A stretch of DNA of 64,000 nucleotides from Trichobilharzia szidati (Eukaryota; Platyhelminthes; Trematoda; Strigeidida; Schistosomatidae): contig OX235271.1 in the NCBI GenBank assembly GCA_944472155.2, positions 119,541,329 to 119,605,328 on the forward strand. Direction: 5' to 3'. Below, one piece after another: positions 46,442 through 60,188 of this stretch. The stretch's first letter is position 1. Every line of letters starts with the position of its first letter. The notes beneath the pieces were generated by a model. That model searched no databases. It was not told the origin of the DNA and saw only the letters and a list, made by a program, of their open reading frames with translations. Both the position numbers and the translations under genes were made by a program.

Positions 46442-47647
46442 CGATATATATATATATATATTAGAATGTTTAAGAACGGTAAACAAAAAGCAAACAACTC
46501 TAAACCAAGATTTTAACTAGTAATTTTACTTTGTTCTTCCTTCATAATTTATCAAAAAATCTAGTGTAATCTGGTATACAACTATTTTTCATGGTGTCTG
46601 TGCCTACTACATTGATGGATGCGTTATCTGCACTACATACATTGAAAATGTATAAACTTTCATTTATAAATAAAATTAAACTTTTTACAACTACTTAAGA
46701 AATAGACGAATTTTTCACCATTACTTCAACAATCTTAATCCACAAGAATCGAATCGCTTTTCTGATATATCCTCAAATAAATGTGTGAGTCCGAAAGGTA
46801 TCGTGCGAACAAGCACGATTTCTTCGAACCACTTAATATCAACAATTCAAAATGTACGGTGATGGCGAGCCACCTAGCATGGTGGTCCCATTGCAAACTT
46901 GACTGATAGAATTCCGTCTGCACCGAACAAAAGGTTAGACCCATGAAATCAGTTAACTAGTGTCCAATCAAAGTAAACTCAGCATTTTTTTCATGACTGT
47001 AAAACTTGTATTCTCTAATACTTTGAGGTCAGTGTGAATTTTTCTGGCTTTATTGACAAATGAGTTCTTTTTGTCCCCCTTAACGAGCTTATTTCTCGAG
47101 CTTATGATGAACATTGAAGTCATTAACATTGTGTTCATAAGATCATGTGGCATTTCGTAGGAAATTTCAAATATTTGCTAGCAACAATAAAGTACTAAAC
47201 AACATCGCTGCCCTCAATACAGGATACTAAAAACGGGTGTGAATATACCTTCCAGTGTAAAATAAGGAAGGTTTTTTCTCTAAATCGCCACTGGTTCAGT
47301 ATACAAGCAATAATCTGAGATGTGCAGCAAATAAAACGACATATCTGGTCTACACTTCGTAGGATGCTTATTCAATATACTTTCACTTGTAAATCACTCA
47401 AAAATCTCAGTTTCAGTTGATAGACGAACACCAGTTGAAGAAAAAAATTTGCTGTTAACAAATCAGGAGACTTCTCGTCAGAATACTTTACATGCAGATT
47501 TATATATACTACAAGAGACATACAAGGAGATATGTGACTAATAAATAAACCACAACCATTACTAAGCAAAGGGTGAAAATGTCTTACGGATCAATTTCCG
47601 ATAATTAAAGGATGAGAGAGGCATGAGACATTGTAAAGTGAAACATT

Positions 47648-48010
47648 GCTTAAGCTAATTTCTATTTTCCGTTGGTTGATTATATTGAACTGAAATGTTT
47701 GAACTCTGTTGACATATTGCGCTCCTACTGAGGATGCTTTAACGATGTCTGAAGATTAATATGATGTCATTCGGTTGGTGATGACTAGCAGTGGAATCCG
47801 GATGTGCCTCAATCCCTAGTTAGTGATAATGTTCCCACTGAAACTTGAACTCAGCATCCGTCATTCCAGACTACGAAGCGCTGTCCACTAAGCCAATTCT
47901 CTACGAGAGCCGTATCTTGTGCGACAGGTATCAATTACTACTTACTTAAGCTAATTTGTACTTCTCGTTGATTGATTATAAGGGACTGAAATACTGGAAT
48001 CCACTGTTAG
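47648..48010. repeat. tRNA-like repeat flanked by related direct repeats
   Basis: On the minus strand TTGGCTTAGTGGACAGCGC is box-A-like and GAGTTCAAGTTTCAGT is box-B-like. Related 50-60 base segments (CTTAAGCTAATTTCTATTTT... and CTTAAGCTAATTTGTACTTC...) flank it at about 47649 and 47945. It looks like a third tRNA-derived family. Confidence 0.4.
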
Positions 48011-48846
48011 TCACCATCAGTTGAATATGATAGCAATGGATAACGTCCCAGTTACTTCACCATAATAAACAGTTAGTTGTTAGAGTGACAAAACTTGAAA
48101 ACACAAGGAATTGTAAAGTGAATAATAATAATAAAGTAGCGAAACGAGTTAAGATGATGACACTGACAAAACACAATTTAACCAAGAGAAGAAGAATAAC
48201 AGATGAAATAAAATAGCGATAATGATTCAACCATATAATTTTGGGATTTGTGTCTCTATCACTTTGATATTTCTGAAAGTATTTACACCGATACATTTCT
48301 TCTTGATCACTTGTCGCAACTATGTATTTATTAGTCACAAATCTTCTTAAGTATTTCTCATAGTAAATATATATAACTCTGTATGAAGAGTATTCAGCTG
48401 AGGAATTCTACCAAAATTTGATGAATTCATTATATTCTGCTTTACTAACATTTGCTGATTATTTCTGTCACCCGGGAAAAAAAGGTTTCCTAATAGGTTA
48501 ACTAACGTCTAGCAATACATCCAATAATTTTATTTTTATTTTGTGCATTTCAAAACTTCATTATATCATTACCTACTTCACTGAATGCTTTCTTAATTAC
48601 ATTTCACCCTGATCTTTATTCCCAATGATGAAGGAATAACGATAATTACTGAGCTGAAAATAAAGTAAGACAATGATGTCGTTGAAATGCATTATTAGAT
48701 AGCGACAGTTTGTAATAGTATGACCTATCCAATACACAGCTGAAGATGTCTGGTGGGTAGATAGTCAAGGTGGATTGAATGAGCCTGTTATTCATGTGGT
48801 AACTCGTAGAAAGATGAAATATTTGAATGAAGTAAAAAATAATTAC

Positions 48847-49579
48847 CCGATTGGGAATTTATGTACGATTGATTGGGATCTTCATTTACATAAACTGGAT
48901 ATTGTGACAGATTTGTGACAGAGAAGTGATCCAGAATATCGTCAACTTTATTAACATTAGAAGAGCTCATATCATTAGCTCCCAGATGTTGTGGAATAGA
49001 GCTTGATGTTCTCTGTCTTGTAAGCACCTGTGAGCCATGCTCAGAAAAATTCCCTGATAAGACTGAGGATGAATGCCCGGCAGTAGACTGTTTCGATTTT
49101 GCAGCTACCTCTGACTTTGTTTGCATTTCTGAATTGTTTGTACCTGTGCTGTTAGTTGGATGATCAGGACCGAATTTGCTATCCAAATATCGTTCAAAAT
49201 GTTGGAAACCTATTGGCAAACGTTGATGCATTAAATCAGCATTTGAATGACTGCCATCCTCAGATGCACCAGAGCTAATGCGACTGCTGCGAGATTCTGA
49301 TGATGTTTCAAAGCGATTATTTCTCACAGCACTATTACTGCGACTGCTTGATACTGACCTTGTAATATAAGGAGATTCTGCACCTGTTCTTCCATAAGTG
49401 CTCTGATCGTCTTTACCAGGAATTGTACATGTATCAGGTCGTTCAGTTTTAGCAAACTTTTTTTGTTTATCTAATTCGCCAAACTTTGATGCATCTGGTC
49501 CTTGTGAACTGTTTGCACCTGTGGACGAAACTATACGCAATGCTAGTAAATCCTTGACAGCTTTAAGGAGATATTGTAG
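48847..49579 (-). CDS. sav: Salvador exon 4 (long Ser-rich disordered exon)
   Basis: Acceptor ATATTTTAG, donor GTAATT. The 244 codons start in phase 0 with LQYLLKAVKDLLALRIV, a short amphipathic-looking helix, and continue as Ser/Asn/Thr/Arg-rich text, including SVSSSRSNSAVRNNRFET. Ends in phase 1. The donor is GTAATT rather than GTAAGT, but it gives the phase needed by exon 5. No known domain; many Ser/Arg sites could be phosphorylated, which is inference only. Confidence 0.72.
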
Positions 49580-52136
49580 CTAAAATATAAAACACGTACA
49601 AACAATAGAAAGATCATTTGAATTTTTCCACTTATATAAGATTATCAATATATATTAACAAATTACCACTCACTTAAATATTTCGAACGTGAAATAAAGT
49701 AAACTATAATTTCAGAAAACCTAAACTGTAAAGAGGTAAGTTATTGTTTGTTGAAAAATTCATCTGCTTAATTTAAAAAAGTGTTAATGGTATAATGTAA
49801 CTTTAAACATTCTCTGAACAAACCACAAAAATAACATAAGGTAAAAGTTTGAAGAAAACTAGAACCCATTAAAGTTACCAATCTCAATCAGGTATATTTA
49901 CTGTCAGTACTTCTACATGACATTCTTCACATTTAAGTGACCTTTTATTCATTGACTATACACACCATTAATATTTCTTCCCAATTACCACAAAGATATT
50001 TGTAGCTTATAGAATTAAGAAAAAGTAGCAGTTCAATTCAACATTTACACAGTGTCAGTGTTAGTTCTACAACTCTTCTTAAATGGCATCATCTTTTGAA
50101 GTTGATAACTGTTAACGTAATTCAATTCAAAGAAACTGACATCATCACTCTCAGTGAACCTATTACACCTAATCAGTGACAACCTGTCACTGTTACATGA
50201 GACATAATTCATACACTAAGAACCTCGGTAACAAAATATTCAAAGGATCACTAAGATTCTTACCCTTGAAAATAGAGTTATAATGAAAACAGTGTGCAGA
50301 TGGCTAGTGAATCAATGACAAAGAACCAGTTCTTTTGCATACCCTTCCATACTTCTGCGGCGAATGAACTAACACGATGAGTTCAAGTACGAAAGTGACT
50401 GCTCTAGCCTTTCTCACGTCTGCTGTCAATAATAGTGCCGGTATATAACATCATTATGATACTATGCGGTGGATTCAGCCACCTAAATGATCAATGAAAG
50501 ACTCAATATTTAGTACAGAGTACTCAGGAAAGTTCAAATTTACACAGTTACTCAAAATAAGAACATTTTTGTAAGCGCATCGGAAAAATAACTATTCACT
50601 TGATGTATGTTATGAATCAGAAATTGTATCATGAAGCCATAAGTTTAAAGATAAACTGTAACAACAAATATTATTTAAGAAAGCTCTGAAGAATTAACAT
50701 GACAGGGCAAAAAGACTCTCGAACATGAAGGATCTTAATGGTGTATTTAATAAATGAACTCAACAGAATAATAATTACTTTGCTTTTTCTTAAAGATGAT
50801 GAGTCAACGGTACTACCTTAGAAAACGCACTTTTGGTGTCCAAACTTTACATAAGATTCAAGTTGTATTTAAGTCTGCACAGGAGTATATCTATTTAGAT
50901 ATCCAAAAGGATGAATGTAGTGGTTAAAATACTATCCTTTGAAGTTATCTGCATGGGTAATAAAAATAAAGGACCAAACGTATTGGGGTTAGCAACAATA
51001 TTTTTCATAAAAGACATAACAGGAAGGTTCTGAAAGAAAACTTGGAAGAGCTAGTTCGTCTATTTGTCTCACGCTGCGTTATTATATACCGAAAAAATTT
51101 CACTAGCTGAAATGTGAAAATATAAGAAGAAAAAGAACAGGTCGTACTCACTCATGGAGACTAAACAGTTTCTTTTTGATCAAGATTGGGTTGGTATCAT
51201 GAATGTCAAAATATGTAGCCTATAATCAACAAAAATTTTCGGCCACCTCAAGAATGCTGCATGCATTTCAGCATCTTACTTTTAAAAATGTTAAGTTTTA
51301 CAAGCACAGCAGACACAATGGCGCATTCACAGTTTCCCAAATACAAATCCAACCTAAAATTTATCAGTATTTATTATTTATGTGTTTTCTCGGACATATT
51401 AGACGTTTACTTGTTGTAACTTCAGCGAATCAAAAATGGAAAATCATACCACTTAAACACATCGTAATAATCTTAAGCTGAGAAAATTAATAAATCTGTC
51501 AACTGCGCACAGTAAGTGAAAACACATGATAGGTAAAAGCAAATCGATCAATAAGGTTATAAATCGTCATCGACTAAGGTGGTTGGAATACGTATTACAC
51601 ATAACAGGACACTGTCTTTCTTGATGGACAATATCAACTGAACTGGAATTAGGTTGGAAGAAGTTGGAGTAGTAAGATGAAAACATGACATTGATCCACG
51701 AAATCATTAACCATTGGTTTGTACCATGTGGGGATAAATAGGTTGATTATCTGAATACTAAGAATCAATGTGTGAAGACAGTTAGTGATATAGATCAAAC
51801 CGTTTATACTGGTGTGGATAATCCATTCTTGGTGTTCGGAATTCTAAACAACTTCACTACTCTCGATAGAAATATTCTTCCTCTCAGATGAGTGTTTTTT
51901 TCCCTCACCTTTTGGTATACCTTTTCGAAACGCAGCAACGTGAAGTGACAATTTTCTCTGTCGTCTTCTCAGATAATTATTCAGTTATGTTATTTGGTAC
52001 AATATTATTCGAGTCAACATTTTTATCCATTGTACATAAAATGTTTTGTAATTTTACTATGACAGCTGAAATAATGTCATCAAGGTATATTTAGAGACAA
52101 AAATGTACTAGAATACCCCATTCAGTCAAAACTGAC
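49580..52136 (-). other. Salvador intron 3
   Basis: AT-rich, no recognisable gene, RNA or repeat family; a plus-strand frame at 51203-51481 is without motifs. Confidence 0.55.
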
Positions 52137-52390
52137 CTCATCAACATTAAATTGTTGCAGCATATTACTTGGATAAGAACCACTATACTGAGCATTTTGA
52201 GCAGTACCAATGTTTTCGTACACCGAACTTTGTACATCACTATCAAACGTTGTTTGATTTTGATAGAAGTTACTGTGAAGTGAAGAAGACTCGACATTGT
52301 TTGTGCAGGGTTCATTGACAGGATTCAGAGAAGCGCTCCTATTTGGGCGTGCTCGGACTTGTACACCGCAATAATCATACCGTTTTGAAT
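52137..52390 (-). CDS. sav: Salvador exon 3
   Basis: Acceptor TTACTAG, donor GTCAGT. The first two bases complete an Asp codon with the single base left by exon 2; the frame then reads SKRYDYCGVQVRARPNRSAS and runs open for 84 codons to phase 0. No domain. The frame closes soon after the donor. Confidence 0.7.
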
Positions 52391-53143
52391 CTAGTAATTA
52401 AACAAAGGAAGTTCAATAGGTGCAAAAAAAGAAGGAAATGTGTAAATTATCTCATAAGGTAGGCAAAATTTTGATAATAAAGTGACGCATACTCGTTTAC
52501 CAAAAGTAAGCAATCAATAAAAAAACGTTTGTGATTGCAAATTATGGAACACATGCAAAATTTTACATCGCACAATCCTCCATTAGTAGAATATGGGTTG
52601 AACTTGCAACTCTTCTGTTAAAATCCAAAGTTCCTCATCTTATTCCTATTAAATATAATGAATCAGACTCACACTTAGCTAACAAACATATAAAGAAGCA
52701 ATACTTCAGTTTTTAGAAACAGGAAGACAATCAATCTTAGGAATACTGACCGATAAGAGACATTTCACATCAAATAAGGCTTATGTAGAAAACTCTTTTG
52801 CAAAGGACCTGTATACAAGTTTAAGTGGAGGTATGATTCATTGACTTAAGCACGCGTCTCACATGGAGGGTGAGTCATGATTTCGAGACCCGTTACACCT
52901 ACTTAAGCGTGTGGAACTCTGCAGTACCGTCAAATCTCACACAATAAGCGCGACTCAGCCTGGTACACCATCGATCTGTTCTAGCTAACTGAGTCCAAAC
53001 ACATAAGCAAAAACAGGAACGTTGGAACAACATTTAATTCAATTTAAAAAATAACAGCCTCCGTAACAGAATGAAGGAAGAAATAATAACCCCCGTTTGG
53101 ATAACTGTCGAACTAGTTAACAATATTCACGCCAATAACATAC
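52391..53143 (-). other. Salvador intron 2
   Basis: Includes a possibly tRNA-like stretch near 52840-52900 (TTGACTTAAGCACGCGTCTC; GATTTCGAGACCC), probably an old SINE. Nothing else visible. Confidence 0.45.
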
Positions 53144-53431
53144 CCAAGGACGGCATACTCCGCAAAGCATTTTCGATACGTTGCTCCAAAAAATGCAGCA
53201 GGTCTGTAGAACACGTCTTCCTGACAGTTTCACCAGATGTAGATACAGATGAATTGCTCCCACAATTCGATGGTATTTCACAGTAACTAGGCACAGAACC
53301 ATTGTATGGACTGGCTACCATAAGACGTTGTTCATCAGCTATCAAATCTGATAAGTAATGTTCCAGAGCATTTTGTGTGCACTGTGGACCAGGCATTCCT
53401 GAAGCTGGCAGTCCGGTTGTGTTAGACAAAC
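53144..53431 (-). CDS. sav: Salvador exon 2
   Basis: Acceptor GGTTTCAG, donor GTATGT. The exon joins exon 1 in phase 1 to give a Gly codon and then LSNTTGLPASGMPGPQCTQ. It contains ALEHYLSDLIADEQRL and LLHFLEQRIENALRSM, two helix-like segments. Ends in phase 1. No domain assignment. Confidence 0.72.
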
Positions 53432-54969
53432 CTGAAACCGTGTTACAGAGTTATAAATGCAAATAAAAAATATCCGCTAAATCATGAAATTACCACTAAA
53501 ACTACCAGATAACTATCCCATTGCAGGTGATGGTAAATTTGTAGGTACGATTAATTTAAGACTGGTTACCAGTAATTGTTACACGCCAGAAAACCTATCA
53601 TTTCCCACATAAGTCAGTTTGCATAGTTCTTCATATTTGTTCACTTAATTCGTAAACCAGGTCCTGAAAGTTAATTTATATTTCTTAAGTTTGCTAGGTG
53701 AAAAACATGTTTGCTTGCGTATTGCTTTATTTTTAACCTCTAGTCAACTGAGTTCATGCTGAAGCTACTCTTTGAACTCGACCATATGAAGTTCAAAGCA
53801 CACAAACCCACAGATATTGCAGTACGTTCCATACGTTCTAAGACAGCTTCTGTATTCCATAGAACTGTTGATGATAAATAGCAGTCAATACTGAACAGAT
53901 ATTCAAAATTTCTTTTTCATAAAATACTTATGTAAATTATCTCAATGTGCTTCTCTTTGCCAAATTAAATATGTACAATAACTCATAATTGGAAATTCAC
54001 CCTTCTGCAAACGTTGTGGAAATTCAAATCCCTTGTTACGAATTTTGTAATTCAAATAACCAAAAACCCTTGCAATGAGAAAAGCTTGTATACCTTCATT
54101 TAAATGACACTTAATCCAATTTTAATCTAGTGAAAAGTTTAGCTCTTGTACAACAAGATACGCATTAAACTAACCGACCACCGTCATTGAAGTACTATGA
54201 GACGTGAATGCCGAATACAAGTGTAACTAGAATATTGGCCACAAGCTGTCTTAAGTTGACTGTATACATTCAGTTACTTTTAGTGGGATTTCAAAAGCGA
54301 AAAGTTTCACATGCCCAGTGTGGAAAATAAGTTTTGTATCTAATGAAGTGTAATAGTCTTATAAGCCACTTTCGAGAACTACGCATAACATTTCTCAGTC
54401 AACAAATAAGGCTGTACAGCAATCATCAAATGCCTTCAAAGTTTCAAAAATAAGTCCAACAGATGGTGTCTAAATATGATCTCACGTTACGTGTTTGCTA
54501 TTTTTAACTGTGTAACATTATGCCAAATACCCATTGAAGGTATTCCATTTCTATCATCCTGTATGAACGGTACAACAAAAACGCTATGGGAAAAACCTAA
54601 AAACAAAATGCAAAAACATATTTTCTGTTATAGGCATAGAATACATTATTTCTCAGCTCAAATCATATAAACACTCATAAAATTGTTGGATCATCAGTAG
54701 AGATTTTAAAAAGTACCAATAACATGCAGATATATATACTTTCTTGATAGGTAAAAGACCCTTTTATTGCACTCATATTAGCTCACCAGCATAAATCAAC
54801 ACGGTGAAATCAAGGTGGATTTGAAAAGTTGTTTTATCGTGGTTACGATTTCATATGACAGCCTCATTCAAGCTAAATGCATTATGTTTTGGTTAGTTTT
54901 GACGGTTTGGTACACTCTAATCAGTAGATATTCTGTACAAAGAGTAAAGCAACACCGACACGTGGTATT

Positions 54970-54974
54970 GTGAC
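54970..54974 (+). repeat. Target-site duplication, left of LTR element
   Basis: GTGAC, repeated at 59043-59047 directly after the 3' LTR. Confidence 0.8.
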
Positions 54975-55166
54975 TGTGATGACTGACAATTTCTATCTCT
55001 GTATTGTTTAAATACTTATTGTTGTTTGTTAATATATTTATCATATGAATTGAAATATAATTCCGCCAAATACAAATTCCTAAATTCATCACTCTCTTTG
55101 TTTTTGGTTGAATTCCTGTAATTCGGTCATTGCGAAATGCTACTATTATAAATAATAATTATAACA
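54975..55166 (+). repeat. 5' LTR
   Basis: Starts TGTGATGACTGAC and ends ATAATTATAACA. The central part matches the 3' LTR with a few substitutions and short indels. Confidence 0.85.
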
Positions 55167-55179
55167 TTTTGGCGTCGCT

Positions 55180-58100
55180 ATGGAATTAAATAATCTTGGA
55201 AAGTTCCCTATGAATGGTTCACCGCGGGAAATCGCTTATTTTCTTCAATGTTTCGACGCATGGTGCATGTCAAAGAATGTTCGCGATGACAAAATTCCAG
55301 CTCATTTTATTACTACTATTGGGCTAGATACGTACAGCCTACTGAAAACTCTGTCACTTTCAGATAAACCAAATTCTCTGTCATATGATAAACTCCGTGA
55401 ACTTCTAACAAATCACTTCCACATAACAACTTTCGAAACATGAGATAGGGCTCAGTTTAACAATCTTTTTCGTGCTCCCAACCAGAAGATTAGAGACTTA
55501 ATTCTTCAAATTCAGATACAAGCCTCAAAGTGCAACTCTGGAGATCAGCTGCATACTCAACTACGTGATCGTCTAATTGCTGGAATCAATATTCCTAAGT
55601 TAGAGAAAGAGTTGATTCAGATTCCTTCCTGCACCTTTCAAACTGCTAAAGATTTATGTATTACATATGAAGATGTCAACAATGAATACCCAGCTCCCAT
55701 TACGTCGGTGTCTGATGTCATGCTGTCCAAAGCTGATAATACAAGTGTTCATAAAAAGAAATCCAAACTGTCATCCACATATAATGGAATGCATAAAGAA
55801 AGCAAAAACATCAAACCGTGTTTTTCCTGTGGAAAGATTCATCTACGCAGTACTTGCCGTTTACGGGATGCTAAGTGCCATAAATGTGGTAAAATTGGGC
55901 ACATAAAGTCTGTTTGCAGAAGTTCAAATACTTATGCTACTCGGAATTCTCATAATTCTCCCAAACTGTCTGGTAAAATGAAGCCAGTGTCTCTTCCAAT
56001 TTTTCACAGCACTGAATCTCATCTAATGAGAGCCTTCCCTACAAGTTCAGGCAAGTCTCACTGTTTTATAATTGATACTGGGACTACTGAATCTATAATT
56101 TCTAAGAAAGATTTACTATCGTTTTGTAAGCATGCCCATGTAGACCCTACTACTAGTTCGATTACAGGTATTACTGGTCATAAACTACCTCTTACTGGTG
56201 CTACTAACATTTGTTTGAAATCAGACAGTGGTAGTTTTGTGAATATCCCCTTTAATGTTAGTGAATATGGTCCATCTTTATTGGGATTAAAAGCCCTTAG
56301 ATTGTTAAATGTCGAAATCTCACTTTGTACTGAGTTGTTTGATGAATCTTTGTTCAGAGAATTAGTTCTCCAATGTTCAAAGTGTGAAGGTGGCATGAAG
56401 ATTCAGCCCATCTATCTTGAAATAGAGGATGATCCTGTCTTCCTAAAGCACCGATTAATTCCACATGGTTTGCGAGATGCAGTTAAGAAAGAGTTGGACA
56501 AGTTGGTTGAGCAGGGCATACTTATGCCAGTTGAATCTTCGAATTGGGCTACTCCCATTGTGACACCACTAAAGTCTGATGGAAAAACACCGAGAATTTG
56601 TGATGACTACCGCCTTACACTCAATAGTCGTCTACTACAGCAAAGTTGCACTACGGTAGAAAGTGAAGACATTCTCTACAAGCTACATGGCTCAAATTAC
56701 TCTTCCAAAATAGATCTAAAAGATGCTTATTCGTAAATTCCTCTTGACGAAGCTTCTAGTGCATAAACAACCATTAATACTCCATTTGGATTGTTCAAGT
56801 ATAAGTTCTTGCCTTTTGGTTTAAAGGTTTCACCTGCAATATTTCAAAAAGTAATAAATCAGATGATAGACGGATTAAATGGTGTTGAGTCTTACCAAGA
56901 CGACATTATAGTTCATGGTCCGAACATCGTATTGCATAATGAACGTCTGTTAAAACTGTTCAGGCGTTTCTGTGAGAAAAATATTCTTGTTAATCCATCT
57001 ATATGTCATTTTACCTTGTCGTCTGTATCATGCTTGGGATACACAGTAGACTCTGAGGGTTCCAGACCTGATGCTATTGGTACTCTTCAGTTTTACTCCA
57101 GATTCATTCCCAATTTCACTCAACTGTTATCTCCGCTTTTTGATATCATCTCCAGTAAACAATTTAAGTGGGAACAATAACATGAGGATATTTTGCGAAA
57201 AACTTTGGAGTTTCTTGATAAACAAGCTTTCTTAAGACCTTTTTCATCGAAAGATAAGTCTGTTTTCACCACAAATGCTTCTCCTATGGGTATAGCTGTG
57301 GTACTTGGGCAAAACGGACAACCTGTTATTTGTATTTCACAACGTCTAGGTAAGAGTGAACAAGGGTACTCACAAACCCAGAAGGAGGCTCTAGCAGTTG
57401 TATGGGCAATAAGACGCCTGCACAAGTATCTCTTTGGTACTAAGTTTCACATAGTTACTGATCATCAGACTTTGAAATTCGTTTACAATCCAGGAAAATC
57501 TTTGAATAGATCATCTGCTGCTATGGTTCAAAGATGGAGTTTAGAACTAAGTGCATATGATTACACTATTGAACACAGATCAGCTAAGGATATACCTCAT
57601 GCAGACTTCTTATCTCGTCATTCATTATTTGAAAATTCTGCTAATGACACTGATTGTTAATTAGTCCAGCTGTTACCTGTGGATAGAGTTCGACTTATAA
57701 ATGATACCCCGAAATATTAAGGATGCATTATAAGTGCAACATAAGGAGGTTGGAATATTCAGCGTAAGCGAAGATTTCCGGACTTTTATAAGCGAAGAGA
57801 TGAGATTTCACTCCATCCTGAAGGATTTCTATGTCTGAATGACAGGATTATTATTCCTCCGACATTAAGATCTGCGATTTTAGATGATCTTCATTCTGCT
57901 CATCTGGGAGGTGATAAGATGAAATCATTAGCATGCCTAACATGCTGGTGGTCGGAAATTGATGCTGACACTAACAAACGATCAAAGAACTGTTCTAGCT
58001 GTTTGCATAAAGTATCCTATGGGAAGTCATCGTGGAAACCATGACCTGCGTCTTGTGAGGTTCGGCAGCGTATTCATGCGGATTACTGTGGTCCATTATT

Positions 58101-58859
58101 AAATTTATACTATGCCTTAATTATTGTGGATTCTTATTCTAGATGGCCAGAAGTTATAATTACAGATAGTCCTAATGCGAAATTCACTCACAGAGCGCTG
58201 AGGAAGATTTTTAGTCGAGAAGGAATTTCAGATGTCTTAGTTACTGATAATGGTACTCATTTCATTGAGAAGAAATTCAATGATTGGCTTAAACATATAG
58301 GTTGTCGTCATCTGTACACAGCACCACATCACCCTCAGTCTAACGGGTTGGCAGAAAATTTCATTCAAGAGTGCCATAGCATCAATGAGTCCTAAGAATT
58401 TTGATGAGCTAGAGAGATGTGTAGATAACTTCTTACTTCAATATCGCAATGCGGAGCATACAAGTACCCATGAAAGTCCTGCTAAACTATTAAAATCTCG
58501 AATTCTCAGAAAGTATCTGATGTGCACGACTTCTGATGTACATTATTACAGAGGGAATGACTATAGACCTTCTGTTGGAATCATACTACAAAAAATGGGA
58601 AATCGAATGGTGAAGATATTAGACATCGAAAATCATTCAATTCATAAAACACCTGCATCAAGTGAAAATAAATGATTATAATTTTAATGATTCCGCTACT
58701 AATCCTGATTTTGTAGATGATTCAGAAATAAGTCCAGATGATATTGATGAAAATAATATCACAGAATCAGTTAGAAGATCGCTGAGACTTGCAAGCAAAC
58801 CAAGACATCATTATAAATACGCAAGGAGACATTCGACATGTGGCGGATGTGGTGATTGA
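55180..58859 (+). pseudogene. LTR element gag-pol (defective)
   Basis: The ATG at 55180 lies inside the primer-site region. Gag has two zinc knuckles (CFSCGKIHLRSTC and CHKCGKIGHIKSVC, about 55819-55922), the protease IIDTGTTES (near 56070), RT with FLPFGLKVSPAIFQ (56815) and catalytic YQDD (56900), RNase H (KEALAVVWAIRRLHKYLFG, near 57385) and integrase (VDSYSRWPEV; TDNGTHF; HHPQSNGLAENF). Gag and pol share one frame up to about 58380, unlike the tandem element. Stops lie at 55441, 56734, 56764, 57178 and elsewhere, and frame changes follow after 58380. Part of the RT thumb region (about 25 residues before LQFYSRFIPNF, near 57080) appears deleted in frame. Confidence 0.87.
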
Positions 58860-59042
58860 CAATTTCTATTTCTGTATTGTTTAAATACTTATTGTTGTTT
58901 GTTAATATATTTATCATATGAATTGAAATATAATTCCGCCAAATACAAATTCCTGAATTAATCCCTCTCTGTGTTTTTGGTTGAATTCCTGTAATTCGGT
59001 CATTGCGAAATACAAATACTACTATTACAAATAATTATAACA
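58848..59042 (+). repeat. 3' LTR
   Basis: Starts TGTGGTGATTGAC and ends ATAATTATAACA, then the GTGAC duplication. The end of the pol frame overlaps its first dozen bases. Differences from the 5' LTR, such as GATTGAC against GACTGAC near the start, indicate the insertion is not very recent. Confidence 0.85.
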
Positions 59043-60188
59043 GTGACTCTAGTCTTGTAGACTTTCCCTTACTTCTTTCATTATTTAAGTCTTAATGTAA
59101 TCGGTGCACAAAACTACGGCTGATGAGTCTAGATTATGGCAAATAATCTTGTTAATATTAGATAGATCCAGATGTATTCTGCTATCAGAGTACTTGGATA
59201 AATCATGGCACGAACGGATATAAAATCATCTGCATCCCGAAAATCGAAGTGTTAAAACGAAAGGTAGACAAATGTTAGGACTAACTAATAAGACATGTGT
59301 CATATGCAGTGGTGAATAAAACTTTATTCCCAAGTTCAGTTCTCTCAGATGCTCAGTTGCATTGCTTAGATTCGCAAAAGTGGAAAATAGATACGAAGTT
59401 TTTAAAAACATTCGAAATAGTCATGTCCAATCACCCATAATCAACTTACCCTTCAGTATTCGTAATTTAAAATTATGGTCAATGAAACATTAGTGACAAA
59501 AGTAGAAAGAAAACATGACTTTCAGAGTGCAACATGTTTTCGAAAAATGATTTCCTCATACAGTTAGCAGTATTATGCTTCGTGCGTAGTCAACTCCCCA
59601 GAGTACATAACTAGTAAGCAAGTTAAATAGTTTCCAATCGCGACAATTCGGTGTAACGACCAGTGAGTTTACTAATTATTTGATATGAATGATAACTACG
59701 AACGAGAAAAATCGTTCCCAGTGAGTTAGTGACACTAAATAAGATAATGATCTTGGTAATAAGCTCCGCATCAATGCGGCCGGCTCATAAAATAAATTAC
59801 CATTGTTTACGCAAACAGACACACAAAGAAAAATTCTATCCCTCAGAATCATTGATTCAATTGAATAATGCAACTAATTTCATACCTCAGTGCTTTTTGC
59901 ATTGCTGCTCTCTCACCAGTGAAATTATCAGGCAGTCTCTGAAATAAGCACTAAATTTTTGGTACAATGGCATAAACTGGCCTATGTAACGATAAAATTT
60001 GTAGACAAAGTTCTGTACATTCTGATAAGTGAAGTTTTTCATGAACACTTTAAGTGCGAAGCGTGTCATAATTACAAAATCAATACACTATCAGTTCACA
60101 CACGGAGAAGCATTTACCGGATGTCCGAAAATTTCACTATTATCCTTAGAGTGCATCGATGAAGAAAAGATAATTTGAAGGTACTTAC

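Larger units (their letters stand above)
45683..48846 (-). other. Salvador intron 4
   Basis: Holds the SINE at 45908-46122, the fold-back repeat at 46136-46441 and a tRNA-like repeat at 47648-48010. The remainder has only short frames. Confidence 0.6.
54975..59042 (+). mobile_element. Gypsy-type LTR retrotransposon, complete but defective
   Basis: Two LTRs of about 192 and 195 bp (54975-55166 and 58848-59042), TG...CA termini, a primer-site-like TGGCGTCGCT two bases after the 5' LTR and a 5-bp target duplication GTGAC define one insertion. The internal region codes for gag, protease, RT, RNase H and integrase in that order. It is distinct from the tandem element at the window start, as the knuckles, RT and LTRs differ. 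It sits antisense in Salvador intron 1. Confidence 0.9.
53432..60188 (-). other. Salvador intron 1
   Basis: A 6.8-kb intron containing the LTR retrotransposon at 54975-59042 in the opposite orientation. Flanks (53432-54969 and 59048-60188) show only short frames. Confidence 0.65.
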
